64,000 bases of DNA from Platerodrilus igneus (Eukaryota; Arthropoda; Insecta; Coleoptera; Lycidae): contig JARFIW010000942.1 of assembly GCA_036346225.1 (NCBI GenBank), forward strand, positions 3,348,501 to 3,412,500, in the 5' to 3' direction. The position numbers were made by a program, and so were the translations under genes. Of the stretch, positions 11,390-22,600 are shown in pieces (position 1 is the stretch's first letter; every line of letters starts with the position of its first letter). The notes under the pieces are model-generated. The model had not been told where the DNA came from. It did no database searches and saw nothing but the letters and a program-made list of their open reading frames with translations.

Positions 11390-11990
11390 TATAAGAGGTT
11401 CAGGATTTCTGCTACCTAGGAAGCCAAATAAAGCAAGATGGGAAAAGCGTAAAAGATATAAAACAAAGATTAGCACAAGGTCGTGCTATATTTAGCAAGA
11501 AAAAGTAACTACTGTGTTCAAAGACAAAAAACATAAAAACAAGGAAATGATTGCTTAAAATATATGTGTGGAGCACAGCAGCACAGCACTGTACGGATGT
11601 GAAGTCTGAATCGTAGGAGAAGCGGACAACGAAAAAATAGAAGCCTTTGAAATATGGTGCTACAGACGTATGATGAAGATATCACGGACAAACAAAGTTA
11701 AGAACGAAGATGTACTAAAAATGGTAAGGGAAGAAAGAAATATGTGGAAAACGGTAAAAATAGGAGAGATAGAATATAGGCCACATACTACGGCATGAGG
11801 GAATAGTGCGGAATATATTAGAAGCAGAGATATGAAAAAATGGAAGTAGAGGTATACCTAGGTTAGACTACTGCACACAGATGGTAAAAGATATAGGCTG
11901 TAGGAATTTCAGAGAAATGTGTAAGCTAGCTCAGAATAGAAATCAATGGAGGTACGCATCCAACCAGCCCCAAGATGGATAAACTAGTGA
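11390..11990 (+). pseudogene. LINE copy 1 C-terminal region
   Basis: It follows the RT domain with FCYLGSQIKQDGKS near 11405, then a region equivalent to WCYRRMLKIS of the 44.9-kb copy (WCYRRMMKIS near 11658) and a C-terminal CRNFREMCKLAQNRNQWRYASNQ block ending near 11970. The role of this part in the RTE group is not firmly known. Stops are present. Confidence 0.75.
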
Positions 11991-13056
11991 CGAAAAAAGT
12001 AACTGTACTTAAACATTATGATTATTATAAGCAACTACGAGTAATGGTAGGGCAATATTTTCGAACAATGTTAAATTGTGTGAAAGAGTTTACTGGAAAA
12101 CTATTAATTCGGCAAATGTCTAAGTGTTGGGTGATCTTGGCAGCCACAGGCTGCTTAACCCCCTTCACTGAATCTTGATGAAATAAGGTATAAAATTAGA
12201 AATTAGTAGAAGGGGAACCGAGCTGTATATAGCCTGTTGTGGGAATTTCAAGGAACTGTGTAGGCTAACTCAGAATATAAATAAGTGGAGGTACGTGTCC
12301 AACCAGTTTTGAGACGGAAAACCTAATAACTAAAAAATAAGCGCAGATAAATTTGATTATTATTATAAATAACTACAGGTGCTGGTTGTAAAATATCTGC
12401 AACTAATGTTGACTGTGTAAAAAGACATATTGTAAAAAACATTAAATCAGCAAATGTTCAAGTGCTGGGAGAACTTGGCAGCCACAGCCTGCTTACCCCC
12501 CTTCACAACAACTGAATGTCGGAGAAATATGGTATATAATTGTAAACCAATAGAAGGGGACCAAACTGCATCCAACAAAAAATAACAGCGCCTATGATAA
12601 TAGACAACATACATAGAAACAAGAAAAAAATTGTTGAAAGCATATGTGTGGAGCACAGCACAGTATGCCTATGAAATACGGACAGCAGAAAAAGCACACA
12701 GAAAAACGACAACAGCCTTTTGGAATGTTGTGCTTCAGATGTATGAAGATGATAGCATGGATAGACATAGTTAATAAACAAATAGGTTATAGAAATAGTA
12801 GGGAAACAAGGATATCTGTGTAAAAAAATAGGAGAAATGGAAGGACAGAATACGTTCTGAGGCATTTTTGGGGAATAGTATGGGATATATTACAAGCAGA
12901 GATAGGAAAAAAGAGGTAGATGTAGACCTAGATCAGATAGTGATACACGCAGACTGTGCAAATTTCAGGGAATTGTGTAGGTTAGTTCAGAATAGGAAAC
13001 AATAGAGGTACGCGTCTAACCAGTTCCAGGACTGAAGACCTAATGATGATGATATA
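11908..13056 (+). repeat. Threefold repeat of the LINE 3' end
   Basis: The block NFRELCRLAQN-like plus gaggtacgc-tc-aaccag occurs at about 11908-11970, 12242-12304 and 12960-13022. The segment after the first block (gattattataa-caactac, then cttggcagccacag-ctgctta-cccccttcac) occurs at 12015-12165 and again at 12355-12508. After the second copy the frame starts again at about 12590 (equivalent of 11545) and runs to the true tail. So the 3' part is a partial tandem duplication of about 335 bp plus a longer repeat. Replication slippage or nested insertion of 3' ends could explain it. Confidence 0.7.
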
Positions 13057-13456
13057 TATACATATACTTGATCCGTCGAATTAGGGCTATGACGTCATAT
13101 GATAGTTGCTGGCTACGTTGCCAAATGTTGAAAATGTGTTCAGTATTTATATATAAACATTCACAGATCCAAGACCGTATTCAGAAAATTTTTTGAGAGG
13201 GGTCCATGCAAAATATCCCAGATTAGCTTACGTCACAAGGAGACGTGTGCATTACGGAAAAAAGTATACTTCGAAATTTCAACCATAAATAAATATCTTT
13301 AGTAGAGGCAGTATAGTTTTTACGAAGGTATCGAAGGTGCAAATTTGGACGCTATATTAAGAAACAGAATACAAAAATAATATAATTAAGTCTTCTAGAC
13401 GAAAGCGTTTTATGATTTAAAATCTGTAGATCTACCTGCGTTAAAAAGCTTTTGTT
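13057..13456. other. AT-rich DNA after the LINE tail
   Basis: A short TA-rich stretch (13050-13070) and then unassigned DNA. No gene or repeat edge is recognised. Confidence 0.35.
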
Positions 13457-13623
13457 GTGACGTTAATTTAGGGATAATTATATCAGCCAATATTTGCTAA
13501 TAGAAACTTCGACTCCGAGAATATTTTGACAAACGTGAAATCTATGCATTTATACGGTTTTTGTTTTGATTTAATCTAGGGATAGTTGCGTCACAGCAAA
13601 TATTTTCTAATAGTAGCTTCGAC
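13457..13623. repeat. About 108-bp tandem repeat, target of a LINE
   Basis: Two units are readable: taatttagggataattatatcagccaatatttgctaatag-aacttcgac (about 13463-13518) and its relative taatctagggatagttgcgtcacagcaaatattttctaatag-agcttcgac (about 13571-13623). A further part (tgactccgagaa-ttttgcaaacgt-taatctatg) follows the LINE at 15450-15490 and matches 13515-13552. The LINE thus opened a pre-existing repeat array. (Hyphens mark compared positions, not continuous sequence.). Confidence 0.6.
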
Positions 13624-13765
13624 TTTTTTCTTTAAACTTTAAACTTTGTTTCTTATTAGTTTGTTACCTAAAAAATTAAAACAGACCTGACCCGTTTCCT
13701 GACTAATCCGTTGTTGAAAGTTAAAATGAAAATTTATTGTTGTTGAAGTGTTCGAAATCGCCTTG

Positions 13766-13766
<1 letters not shown>

Positions 13767-13812
<46 letters not shown>
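13767..13812. repeat. (GT)n microsatellite
   Basis: About 20 GT units running into a GCGCGC part. The long Val/Cys-rich frame through it is a repeat artefact. Confidence 0.95.
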
Positions 13813-13833
13813 CACGCACGCGTTAGTAGGGAG

Positions 13834-14206
13834 TTGTGTGTATGTGTCTGTCTGTATGTAGTCGTGTTATGTGACTGCTTCCCACCAGTTCCCGACCGTC
13901 GGCAGCTGGAAATCAGAAACCGACAAGTCCGCATTCCTGCACGTGTCCTGGCCATCGGCAGCCGGAAACCAGAGGGGTCACGTACTGTCGCAGTGTGTTT
14001 ACGTGTTAGTATATTCGTATTTGTGCTGGTAATGTTTGTGTGCGAGTGCAAAACTGTTTGTGTGTGTGTTTGTCTGTATGTAGTAGTGTCATGGGACTAC
14101 TTCCTCCCCCAGTTCCTAACCGTCGGCAGCCGCAAATCAGAAACTGAAACGTCCGCATACCTGCACGTGTACTGCCCATCGGCAGCCGGAAACCATGGGG
14201 GTCACG
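13834..14206. repeat. Tandem duplication of about 225 bp in the LINE 3' UTR
   Basis: Two copies (13834-13984 and 14060-14206) share ctgtatgtagt, agttcc-aaccgtcggcag, aaatcagaaac, ctgcacgtgt and catcggcagccggaaacca. Each copy itself contains two cggcag boxes. Copies are about 85 percent alike by eye. GC content is higher than in the surroundings. Confidence 0.8.
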
Positions 14207-14541
14207 TTCAGTCCCAGGTGTGGTGGTGTCGTCAGTGATATTGCCAGGGTGTTTTCCCAAAAGGCTACATTAAGATTAGTTGTAATGTGGGTTAGTCAGG
14301 TCTCGGGTTATTAATACATCTAGGTTTGCCCTCTTGTAATTTGTTATTTAGCATAGGTACTAATTTTAAGTGTTAGTTTCAAAAGTCCTAACCTATTCGC
14401 TTACAACTAAATTAAATACTAAACTTATTCTACGTAGAAGTTTATCAATCTGGGTGAGACTTGTTGTTTATGCACATGCACGTAGTGTCACTGCACATAT
14501 TTTCTTAAATTAAGTTGAATTGTTTTTTATTACATGATTAA

Positions 14542-14611
14542 GCTCCTGGTGCCTCAGCGGCCTAACCACTGCAAAGTCGTCAGCGGGCGGGTTTCTGATA
14601 GTTCCAGGAGC
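14542..14611 (+). other. tRNA-like 70-nt fold
   Basis: The segment starts GCTCCTGG and ends CCAGGAGC, so a perfect 7-8 bp acceptor-like stem closes a 70-nt unit, close to tRNA length. Inside, TGCCTCAGCGGCCTAA resembles an A box of the Leu/Ser type. No good B box or T-arm is seen and the middle does not fold into a clean anticodon arm, so I call it tRNA-like only: a decayed tRNA, a SINE head or chance. Confidence 0.3.
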
Positions 14612-14688
14612 GTCTTTGAATTGTTATTGTAGTCTCTTTCATTGTAATATTTGGGTTACGTGTTGTCATTTGATCGTTCGAGCAATTT

Positions 14689-14734
14689 GTGTGTGTGTGT
14701 ACGCGTGTGCGTGTGCGTGTGCGTGTGCGTGTGC

Positions 14735-14766
<32 letters not shown>

Positions 14767-14785
14767 GTGTATGTGCGCGCACTTG
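14689..14785. repeat. (GTGTGC)n microsatellite
   Basis: A GT run followed by about ten GTGTGC hexamers. Frames through it are spurious. Confidence 0.95.
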
Positions 14786-14913
14786 TGTATATTAGTTTTG
14801 TTTTGTTTTGGTGTTTGTTGTTTATATGCTTGATTGTTTGTTTGTTAGTTAGTAAGTTAGGCTCTTTGTCTTTCATATCTTTCGTGTAGTGCTTTTGTCA
14901 AGTATTGTTTGAG

Positions 14914-15384
14914 TTAATTTAGATGCAGGAAAAGGTCTTCGCCCCACAGTATATCTGTCATAGTTTGTCCGTTGGTAAGTGCTTCTTGTATTAGCTTCCT
15001 TGTGTGGTGTGCGTTGCCGTATGGGTCCCAGAGATCTATGCAATTCAGCAGTAGATGCTCTGAAATTCCCGTCACCCCGCATGTGCAAGTGTCTGTGTCA
15101 GTTAATTGAAATCTGTGCTTGTATGTTCGATATGGTCCTTGCACAGTTACCGGCGGGTTGGAAGTTCCGTGTCTTTAGTCTGCGTGCTATGTCTGGAATT
15201 AGTATGTGAGTACGTCACCCGTTCGTCCGAGTGTTCTATTGTGTTGCCATTGGACAATAATGGCTTTCTGTATGTTACGTTGTGTGCGTGATGGCGCTTT
15301 CGTAATTGCCTCCACCCTGGCGTACTGCTCTTTCCGTCGGAAGTATGTAGCTGTCCGTTGTTTTAATATTAGATCTAGTGGCAT
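14914..15384 (-). pseudogene. LINE ORF2 C-terminal end with CCHC-like region
   Basis: The minus-strand frame from 15144 gives GPYRTYKHRFQLTDTDTCTCG followed by EHLLLNC, matching the Cys/His-rich C-terminal block that follows the reverse transcriptase in R1/Jockey-like elements (a GHG.F..YL.RF...D.C.CG...E...H....C pattern). Upstream in shifted frames lie IPDIARRLKTRNFQPAG (near 15195-15145) and the LDLILKQRTATYFRRK segment (near 15375). At least two frameshifts join these parts. The RT domain itself is missing because of 5' truncation. Confidence 0.75.
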
Positions 15385-15980
15385 TATTCCCAGTACTACA
15401 GCCAGTGCCTCTTGCGCGATGGAGGCTTCACTAGATTTATCATGTAGCTTTGACTCCGAGAAAATTTTTGCAAACGTCTAATCTATGTTTATTCTAGATG
15501 TTAATATAATTGTTTTACGTCTTCGATATAGATGAACGCGGCAGAAAAAATAGTATTCCACCGTTTCCAAAGGTTTGCAAAAGGTTATTGTGTGTGAAAA
15601 TATGTAGTCAGAAAGACATATACTGACAACAAATTCTCGCGTGGTTATGCATTTTAAATATTACGTAGCCCTTGAAGAAACTTCAAGGTTTGCCACTTCG
15701 GTAATTTCTTCAAGTGAGTAAGGCCGTTATGATTTTCGACCCGCACACATCGAAATTTTGTGAATGTCCTTGTCATACTTGATAACCAGCACTAAATCAA
15801 AAACGCAGAAGACCCTGAAGCGCACCCTCATTCTGCAAGACTGAAGTATTAAGACCTCTTTATCTACAGTTTGAAGTCCCACAAGGGAAATTCTTGTCGT
15901 CCACAAAGGATTATAGTTTTTATAATAGGTTTCACTGTTTGACGATTTTGCGCCACCTGCTTGCTATAGTTTTTATTAAG

Positions 15981-16181
15981 CTATGATACTATATTATCTT
16001 GTGATGTAGAAAAGGTTTTCGAAAAATTATCATCAAAAACAGCGCTTTTGATGTGGTGTTTTAATTGTTCATGGTCTTTAAATTTTTCTGTTACATCGTT
16101 ATAAGCACAGAAAGCTTTTCTTACTAAGACAGCTGTTCTCTGTGTCTCGCCTTTACACATAAATTTGCTAAAAAAGAGCAT
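15981..16181 (-). pseudogene. Fragment of a hAT/TTF-type N-terminal region
   Basis: The 66-codon frame has LVRKAFCAYNDVTEKFKDHE followed by a spaced HH, which fits the end of the TTF finger in ZMYM1/52-kDa-repressor-like hAT proteins (pattern LV..f..w..a.e.f..He....H). No further transposase motif is found on either side within 1 kb and no inverted repeats are seen, so it is an isolated fragment, unrelated in detail to the hAT at 2.4 kb. The assignment rests on one motif. Confidence 0.45.
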
Positions 16182-16199
16182 GCTACGCGCAGTTCCTTC

Positions 16200-19100
16200 A
16201 TTAGAATATTTTCGTTCTTATTTAATTAAATGTTCATATTCCCTACTTTACTTATAGTCATTTAAATATTTATTAACGATTTTGACGGCCTTTTCAGTTT
16301 AAACGACTGCTATTTAATTTCTTATAGTTATAATTTAAAATACTTTAATCTATTCTATTTTCTTATTGCATTAATAAGGTAGGGTTGCTGTAATCAACAA
16401 CGTTCGCTTTCTGAAATATTTACATTGAGTTTATGTATGTGTTCCTTGTCGTGTAGTTAGACACATTGTAGTTTTTAACTATAGTTGAGTTTTCCATTTA
16501 TTGGTCGTGGATCGCTTGTCAAAATAATAAAATATGTTTTGATGTACGTAGTTATCGAAGGTATCTCCACAAACACATTTAATTCAATTAGTTTTCTGAT
16601 CACATTAAAGGCAGATAGATGTCTTGGGGAAAATAATGTTGACATAATTTGATTATCAACACATAGATGTTTTTGAGGGAAGTTATGATTTTAATTATTC
16701 ATTAGTATTGTACAGGCTTTCCGGCTGAAACGGAATAGAATTGCTTTCCGTTATAAAAATGGGTGTCTTTTGAAGTCTGTTTACGCGGTATAGTGATTCG
16801 TTCTGAGTTTCCTACTGTTACGATTCGGGTTATTGTTGTCTGGCTTTTGTTTTAGGTGATACAAGTAATACAGTGCACGTCATTTAAAACATTGGAAAAT
16901 TTTATTGTGCTTTTCGAATTGAACTTCCATCGTATGTGTTGTTACGGTTAGAACTACAAAATATTTTTAATGAAATTCACATACATACTTTAAATGCATT
17001 TCTTATCGGTTTGTATACATAGAAATATCAACACTTATTTGTACATTTCCGCATCGTGTAATTTAATGGTTAAACTACGAAAATTTTAAAACAAATATGC
17101 CTTGATCTTTTACACTTTTTACAAGCAATTATTTTGGCATAATCTAACACTGGTTTAAATATAGCTTACGCGATTTTGAGCGCGAATATTGCTATATGCA
17201 AATTATCCAATAATATAATCATCACAGACGGTTTGATTTTTATTAATTGCTTAGAGACACGAAATTTTTCCTGCAGCTACAAATTTTAAATCTGTTCTTG
17301 CGCACATCGTCGATCATGGTGTCGAAACATATGGTAGAGTCTGGGCGACCATGTGATAGAAGCAGCGGTTGTTATTTTGCTAAAACTTCTTTAAAAATGG
17401 TTCTAGTGTCATAGAATTTTCAACGGACGAAAACAGGACGTCGTAAAGTTCACCTTTGAAAGCATCAATTATACCCGTGTATGTATATATTTCCTTTCTG
17501 TGTATCGATGTTTTGGTTTTTTCTAAGTCAGCTCACATAGTTGACATTATCTATTTAGGTCTCGTTAAAATTTACAGGACAAAAATTTTAAATATTTTTT
17601 TTGGATAAAATTAATTTTAAACTCTGCAATCATTCTAGTTTTGTCAAAAGAAAATGAGGTAAAACTATGTTGCTTACATTTGGTTTCATTGTGTGAGAAA
17701 TTTTGCATAATCAGGTTTTAATTATAACGTATAGTCTGTGTATATAAATTATGGCTTACGTGGTTGTTTTCAAGTAACACTAAATAAACAAAATTTGTAT
17801 AGAAACAATTTCGTATTTTAAAAATGGAAATAAAGGATTAAGAAAAAAATGGAAAATACCGGATTCTTAAATGGAACGGCTTATTAAACATTATATGAAA
17901 CAAATTGCATGGAAAGGCAGACTTGTAAAACAAGTTGGCCAATTTTGGAGCTGTAATTAAGGATTACAATCTTAAAGAAAACAACAATCAAATATTTTTA
18001 CGGTAAAATAAAATTATATTGTTTATAAATTTTGGAAGGACATATCTATCAAATATCTAAGTTATATGATAAGATGTTTTTCTTTTTCGTGCAAGTCCGT
18101 GTTTGAGGGTTGTATGTACATGTCGATAATTATATTTGGAAGCTGGCAGGCTTTCGGCGTTTTTTTTTGCCAGTATATAAAGAAATTGTTAAACCTAGCT
18201 GATGAGATATGTATAAATCCGATTTTAAAAGGGTAGATATTAAATTATCGGACTTACCTTGACAAATTTCGCACATAATAAGATTTAATTAGAGACTTAT
18301 TTGTGAAGGAAAATTAAGAGATTAAGATTTGTGAGAGCTATTACATCTTTAATTTATATAGAAATATTTTCCTTGTAACTTCAATAGGTTTTGCTACGCT
18401 AAAATGTGCTGGTGACGACTTCTAGTAGTTTACTTGTGTACTAGACTTCCTAAGTTATAGCATAATTTCTTAAAGTAATAGGAAATACTGTTTTCTGGTA
18501 TTTGGACACATTTTCAAAGTAATAATTAATGTTTAAGTTTAAATTAAATTAACAAATGAAAACTGTCTTTTGCGAATAATTTCTCCATTTTCCAAAAATG
18601 GGAGGTCTAAAAATGTATACTCAGTAACGCTTTCAGATGTTGTATTTAACAAATAACCTATAAATAATGTATTTTTATAATTAGACCTGCGTAGTGATTT
18701 ATTTTGAAACGCGTATTTATTTAAGGCTTTTATGAATAACTTGGACTTATCTTTAATTTGACTTTGTTCATTAGAGAAAATTTTTTTATTAAGGTATGTG
18801 TATCGTTTATGTAAATTTTCGTGACATAATATAATTATACTCGTAATTCGTAATAAGTTTTGGAATATTTATCTTAGAGTGATTTTTACATTTATCTAGT
18901 ATTTCGACATTAATAATCGTTCCTTTCCCGTATGAATGGCATTTTTTTATTTTTGATAGACCTTTGTTAAAATTTTCTCTTAGCCTATTTCGTTTACCTA
19001 TTTATTGGCCTTTAAATTCTTATTTTTGAAAACTAAGTTAATGCTTTAAAATAGATTATTTATATTAAAAATTAAAGAAGCTTGTCTTCAATCTAAAACA

Positions 19101-19920
19101 TTTTCCTATAAACTAGCTCCTAAATTTGTCTTATGTCAAGTGATAAGGGTATCAGTCCACTTATCTGCGAACTTCAAGATCTTGATGGTAAACCACAAAG
19201 AAAGTGGCATATAAAACACCTAAAATCTTTTGCCGATAACACTACTTCACAATAATAAATACCGTTATCTGCCTTTTTAAATATATTTTGTATTATGAAA
19301 TATGTTACACCTTATAATGTCTGTTGTCGTTCCCTTTGCTCGTTCCTTTGCTTTATCTTATATTAAAAACCTCTTCTACCTATTATATTTAAATGGGTAA
19401 AACACTTCAGTCTTTGTATTTTATTTATTCTTTTGATAATTTGCTTGAAATTTTCTCGCTTTTATGGCTTTTATTTTTCATTTATACAATAGACCTTAAA
19501 TTTTTTATTATTTTTCGTTCCTTAGATATTCAGAGTGTCTTAACTAAATTTTTGATATTTTTCGGTTGCCACTTCTTTAACCCCCAACGCGCATTTATAT
19601 TGATATATCTTTGGCATTAATAATGTAATAAATCTTTAGGACTTGTCGAAGCTGATGTTGAGTTGATGCTATTATTCAAAAAGAGTAAAAACATGGCAGT
19701 CAAGAACGACGTCTATATTGGAAAGAGTCAATATTAACAATTGAGAAAACGAAAAATTTTGATATCTTGCGTTTTCATTCTAGAATGATCACTCAATACC
19801 CTATTTAGTTCCCTTCCCCTTTTTCCTCTGTTTGTGACCGACAAATTTAATTGCATTTTCATTTATATTTTTGTTGATTATAGTGGTGTAAATTTACCGC
19901 ATATACTTTTTTCTTATCGA
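16200..19920. other. AT-rich DNA without recognised content
   Basis: About 3.7 kb with background composition (roughly 70 percent AT). I found no long open frame, repeat edge, microsatellite of note or RNA motif. The frame 19393-19620 is Phe/Leu-rich from T-rich DNA and is not supported. Confidence 0.4.
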
Positions 19921-19947
19921 TTTATGATGCCTTTGGGTTGAGTATGC

Positions 19948-20247
19948 CTATTTTTTGAGAATACCAGGAGGTGCTTTTTTGTTTCTTCTGCTATGCAGGG
20001 ATCCTTCAAACCTCTTGTTCTTTTTACTTGAGAATATTTTCTTTCTCTCTTCTATCGGATGCTTGTCCAAAAATTTAACTTTATTTATATCACACTCTCG
20101 CCTTATCCGCCTGATTTTTTTCCGATGTGCATCTCTTAAGTCCCTAAGACCACCACTTATCACATATGAGTGATGCTTCCCCACTCTGGGATACTGACGC
20201 TGTTTTAACGAGCTGAATAACGCTTTTCTATGCACCTTGTCTACCAT
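19948..20247 (-). other. Unidentified 99-codon open frame
   Basis: The product would be very basic (many Lys and Arg) with no hydrophobic segment. A repeated KK/RR pattern and a HPIEERKKIF stretch look protein-like rather than random, yet I recognise no family. It could be a remnant of a retroelement gag or a chance frame. No neighbour gives context; downstream on the minus strand the DNA is T-rich. Confidence 0.2.
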
Positions 20248-20619
20248 CTTTTGCGCAATTGAGCTCTTCTTCTCTTTTCACATGGGAAGCTACTATGTCA
20301 TCCAACCGTTTCCAACTTCCTTTTCTGAATAAATTTTTCTATTCTATATTCCTTTTCTCTTCTGTTAGTTGCCGTAGAATATAGGAACCTGGCAACCTAC
20401 GGCAATGGGTTATGTTGTGTGGATCTCGTTTTTAGCCATGCATTGTCACTGTGCTTGCCTTAAGCGGTGGTAATGCTTTAGGTAATTTGTTTACATTTGG
20501 CGTACCTTATCAACTCCACACCTGGGGCACAGGTGATTCTGTACCCATAGTAAGCTTCTGGAACCCTTTTCCTTTTAAACGGTACTACTGGACCACTCTC
20601 CGGATTTAGATTTGTATAT

Positions 20620-20960
20620 CTATGTCTTAGCTGATAACTATACCTTTATTTTGGGAATTACCTTATAATTTTATCCGGGATACCACTTTTACCTTGGAAT
20701 TATTTTTGGGAATCACCTTATTTTCAGGTTATCCTGAAAATAATCTTAGAATTTTATTCTTATCTCGGGGGCTACTTATATTATCTTTATCTTGGGGTTG
20801 CATTCGAGAACAATCCTGGGATATTACCTTAATCTTGGGATTGTAATGGTGAACTATCTTGGGTTATTACATGTATCTTGGGATCTTACTTTTATCTCGA
20901 GGTTATCTTTGGGGTTTCATTGCTATCTTGGGCTATTTTTGTGAAGTTATCCTTTTGTCT
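20620..20960. repeat. Degenerate minisatellite, unit about 20-30 bp
   Basis: The stretch is made of variants of a TTATCTTGGGATTAC-like unit: ttttgggaattacctta, ttttgggaatcacctta, tcttggggttgcatt, tcctgggatattacctta, tcttgggattgtaa, tcttgggttattacatg, tcttgggatcttac and so on, about twelve in all with irregular spacing. No coding sense. Confidence 0.7.
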
Positions 20961-22600
20961 TTATAATTGGGCAAAATTTTTTGAGAAAACTTAATAATTG
21001 ATATTTTGAAACCAAGATTTTTATAACTTGGATGAAAGAATAAAAGTGAAAAAAGCTAAATGACTTTAGCTTATAATTTGTTAGGGCAGTTAGAAAAAAG
21101 TATTATAAACTTGCTCAATCCAGATGCTGCTGCTGCTGTAAGTACTGTTATATTAATTTTTTTCACTGAGATGGATTAAAGTTTTGAAATGAAATCATAC
21201 AAAACATATGCTAGAAATAAAATCCAATGCAATCATGATGGTATTATAATACCAAAGGAGGATGTACACCAAATCGAAGTCGACTAATTCCAATGAAATG
21301 AGTAGCCCAAGATAATAGTAGGTGGTGATGGTGATTAAAACAAATGAAAAACTGTAAGAGTATAAGCTAGCTGGGTATTAACCCTGCAGGACAATGAGAC
21401 AGGGATGAGTACAGATAAACAAAGAGCATGGGTGGCGCCACCAACAAACGGAAACAGACGAGTGAAGGTTCGAGGACAACGTCAAATATAAAGCAAAGAG
21501 CACGTAAAAACTCGAGAGCTAAGACTCAAATATGAAAAAGAACTGTCAAAGCAGCTATGGTTACTCTACATACGAAGGTAAGCAGACTAAACGCTGGGAA
21601 GCTATAGATTAACTTAGTCATTTGAACACAAATTACTCCGATCTGCACCTGTAATAAAAAAAGATAACTTGCAAAAATATAGAGCTCATATAAATCAAAA
21701 TGCTAAATATTTTTATATTTTCTTAAGAATAATTTAAAGTATAAATTTAGAGATATCTTGCAAGTACCTCTGCATTACCTAAACAGCTTGTATAATTTTG
21801 TACTTTATTCAAATAATTCTCATATACCTTGGTGAGGCAATAAAACAATTGGCCTTTCATAAAGCCTTCGTATAATTTTATAATCGTATTACTTGTTGTC
21901 TTTGCTCTATTTGATTTGTTTTCTTTATATATTTTCTTAAATAAATAATATATATATAATTTCATTCATATAGAATTAACAGCGTGCAAAAGCAACTTCA
22001 CCAAACTAAACTAAACTAAAAATGTACTAAAGTGTTTGGAAATTTCAGCACAGTAAAATTAAAATGTTTTTGGTCCACATCTATTGTAGAAATTTAATAT
22101 ATTGAAAGACTAAATGTTCACTTCTTAGTTAAACTAGTAACTTAACTAAAAGAAATTTGAAGATTTATTTAAAGAGCAAGATTACGTTTAATTACTTAAA
22201 AAAATTGGACATTGACACCAACTGTACTGTAAGCTAACAGGCAAACTGCTCTTTAACAAGTTGTAATAATCATTTACAAATGCATTTAGTTTAAGGAATT
22301 TTCATAAAATTTCAGAATTACAAAAACCATGTAATATGTAAAAATACTCTCAATTTTAAAATATTGTTTGCAAAGTTGTACGGTATATAAGTTTTATTAA
22401 AGTTATTCTGATTTGTTTATAGTGGGATGTTACAAATTTATAAGTAGAATTTAATAGCTTAACTTAATACTCATCCATTTATTTTCAATTTGTCCTGCAG
22501 TAGGTAGCCAGCTGAAGGTGACCAGAAGGTTCAGTTTCAAGTCCTTAAACCAATACTGCAAAACAAACTGCTACGATCAACACGCCAACAATACATGTGC
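20961..22600. other. AT-rich DNA without recognised content
   Basis: Contains a five-unit CTG run at 21125-21137 but no convincing gene. A possible LTR end (tgttaca at 22429) would be the 3' edge of the LTR that follows, but homology with copy 1 is clear only from about 22.6 kb. Confidence 0.35.

Larger units (their letters stand above)
8515..13056 (+). mobile_element. RTE-like LINE, copy 1, heavily decayed
   Basis: Order on the plus strand: 5' untranslated region (8515-9160, with a SINE inserted), apurinic endonuclease, reverse transcriptase, C-terminal region, and a 3' end with a TGATGATGAT tail near 13047. This endonuclease-RT type is often labelled craniofacial development protein 2-like in insect gene sets. 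Many stops and frameshifts break the frame, and the 3' part is repeated (11.9-13.05 kb). It is related to, but clearly a different subfamily from, the LINE at 44.9 kb. Part of its 5' region also occurs at 2.16-6.48 kb in the opposite direction. Confidence 0.85.
13624..15444 (-). mobile_element. 5'-truncated R1/Jockey-like LINE
   Basis: On the minus strand the insert begins at 15444 inside the ORF2 C-terminal region and ends at 13624 with an A-run (TTTTTT on the plus strand). The flanks tagcttcgac (13614-13623) and tagctttgac (15445-15454) match at 9 of 10 bases, a target duplication typical of LINEs. The 3' untranslated region is unusually long (about 1.3 kb) and holds two GT-type microsatellites, a duplicated GC-richer segment and a tRNA-like fold. 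The truncated 5' end is normal for this element class. Confidence 0.75.

Noticed and set aside
13768..14238. Val/Cys-rich 156-codon frame and its Thr/His-rich minus-strand partner
   Set aside because: It reads through (GT)n microsatellites and a LINE 3' untranslated duplication.
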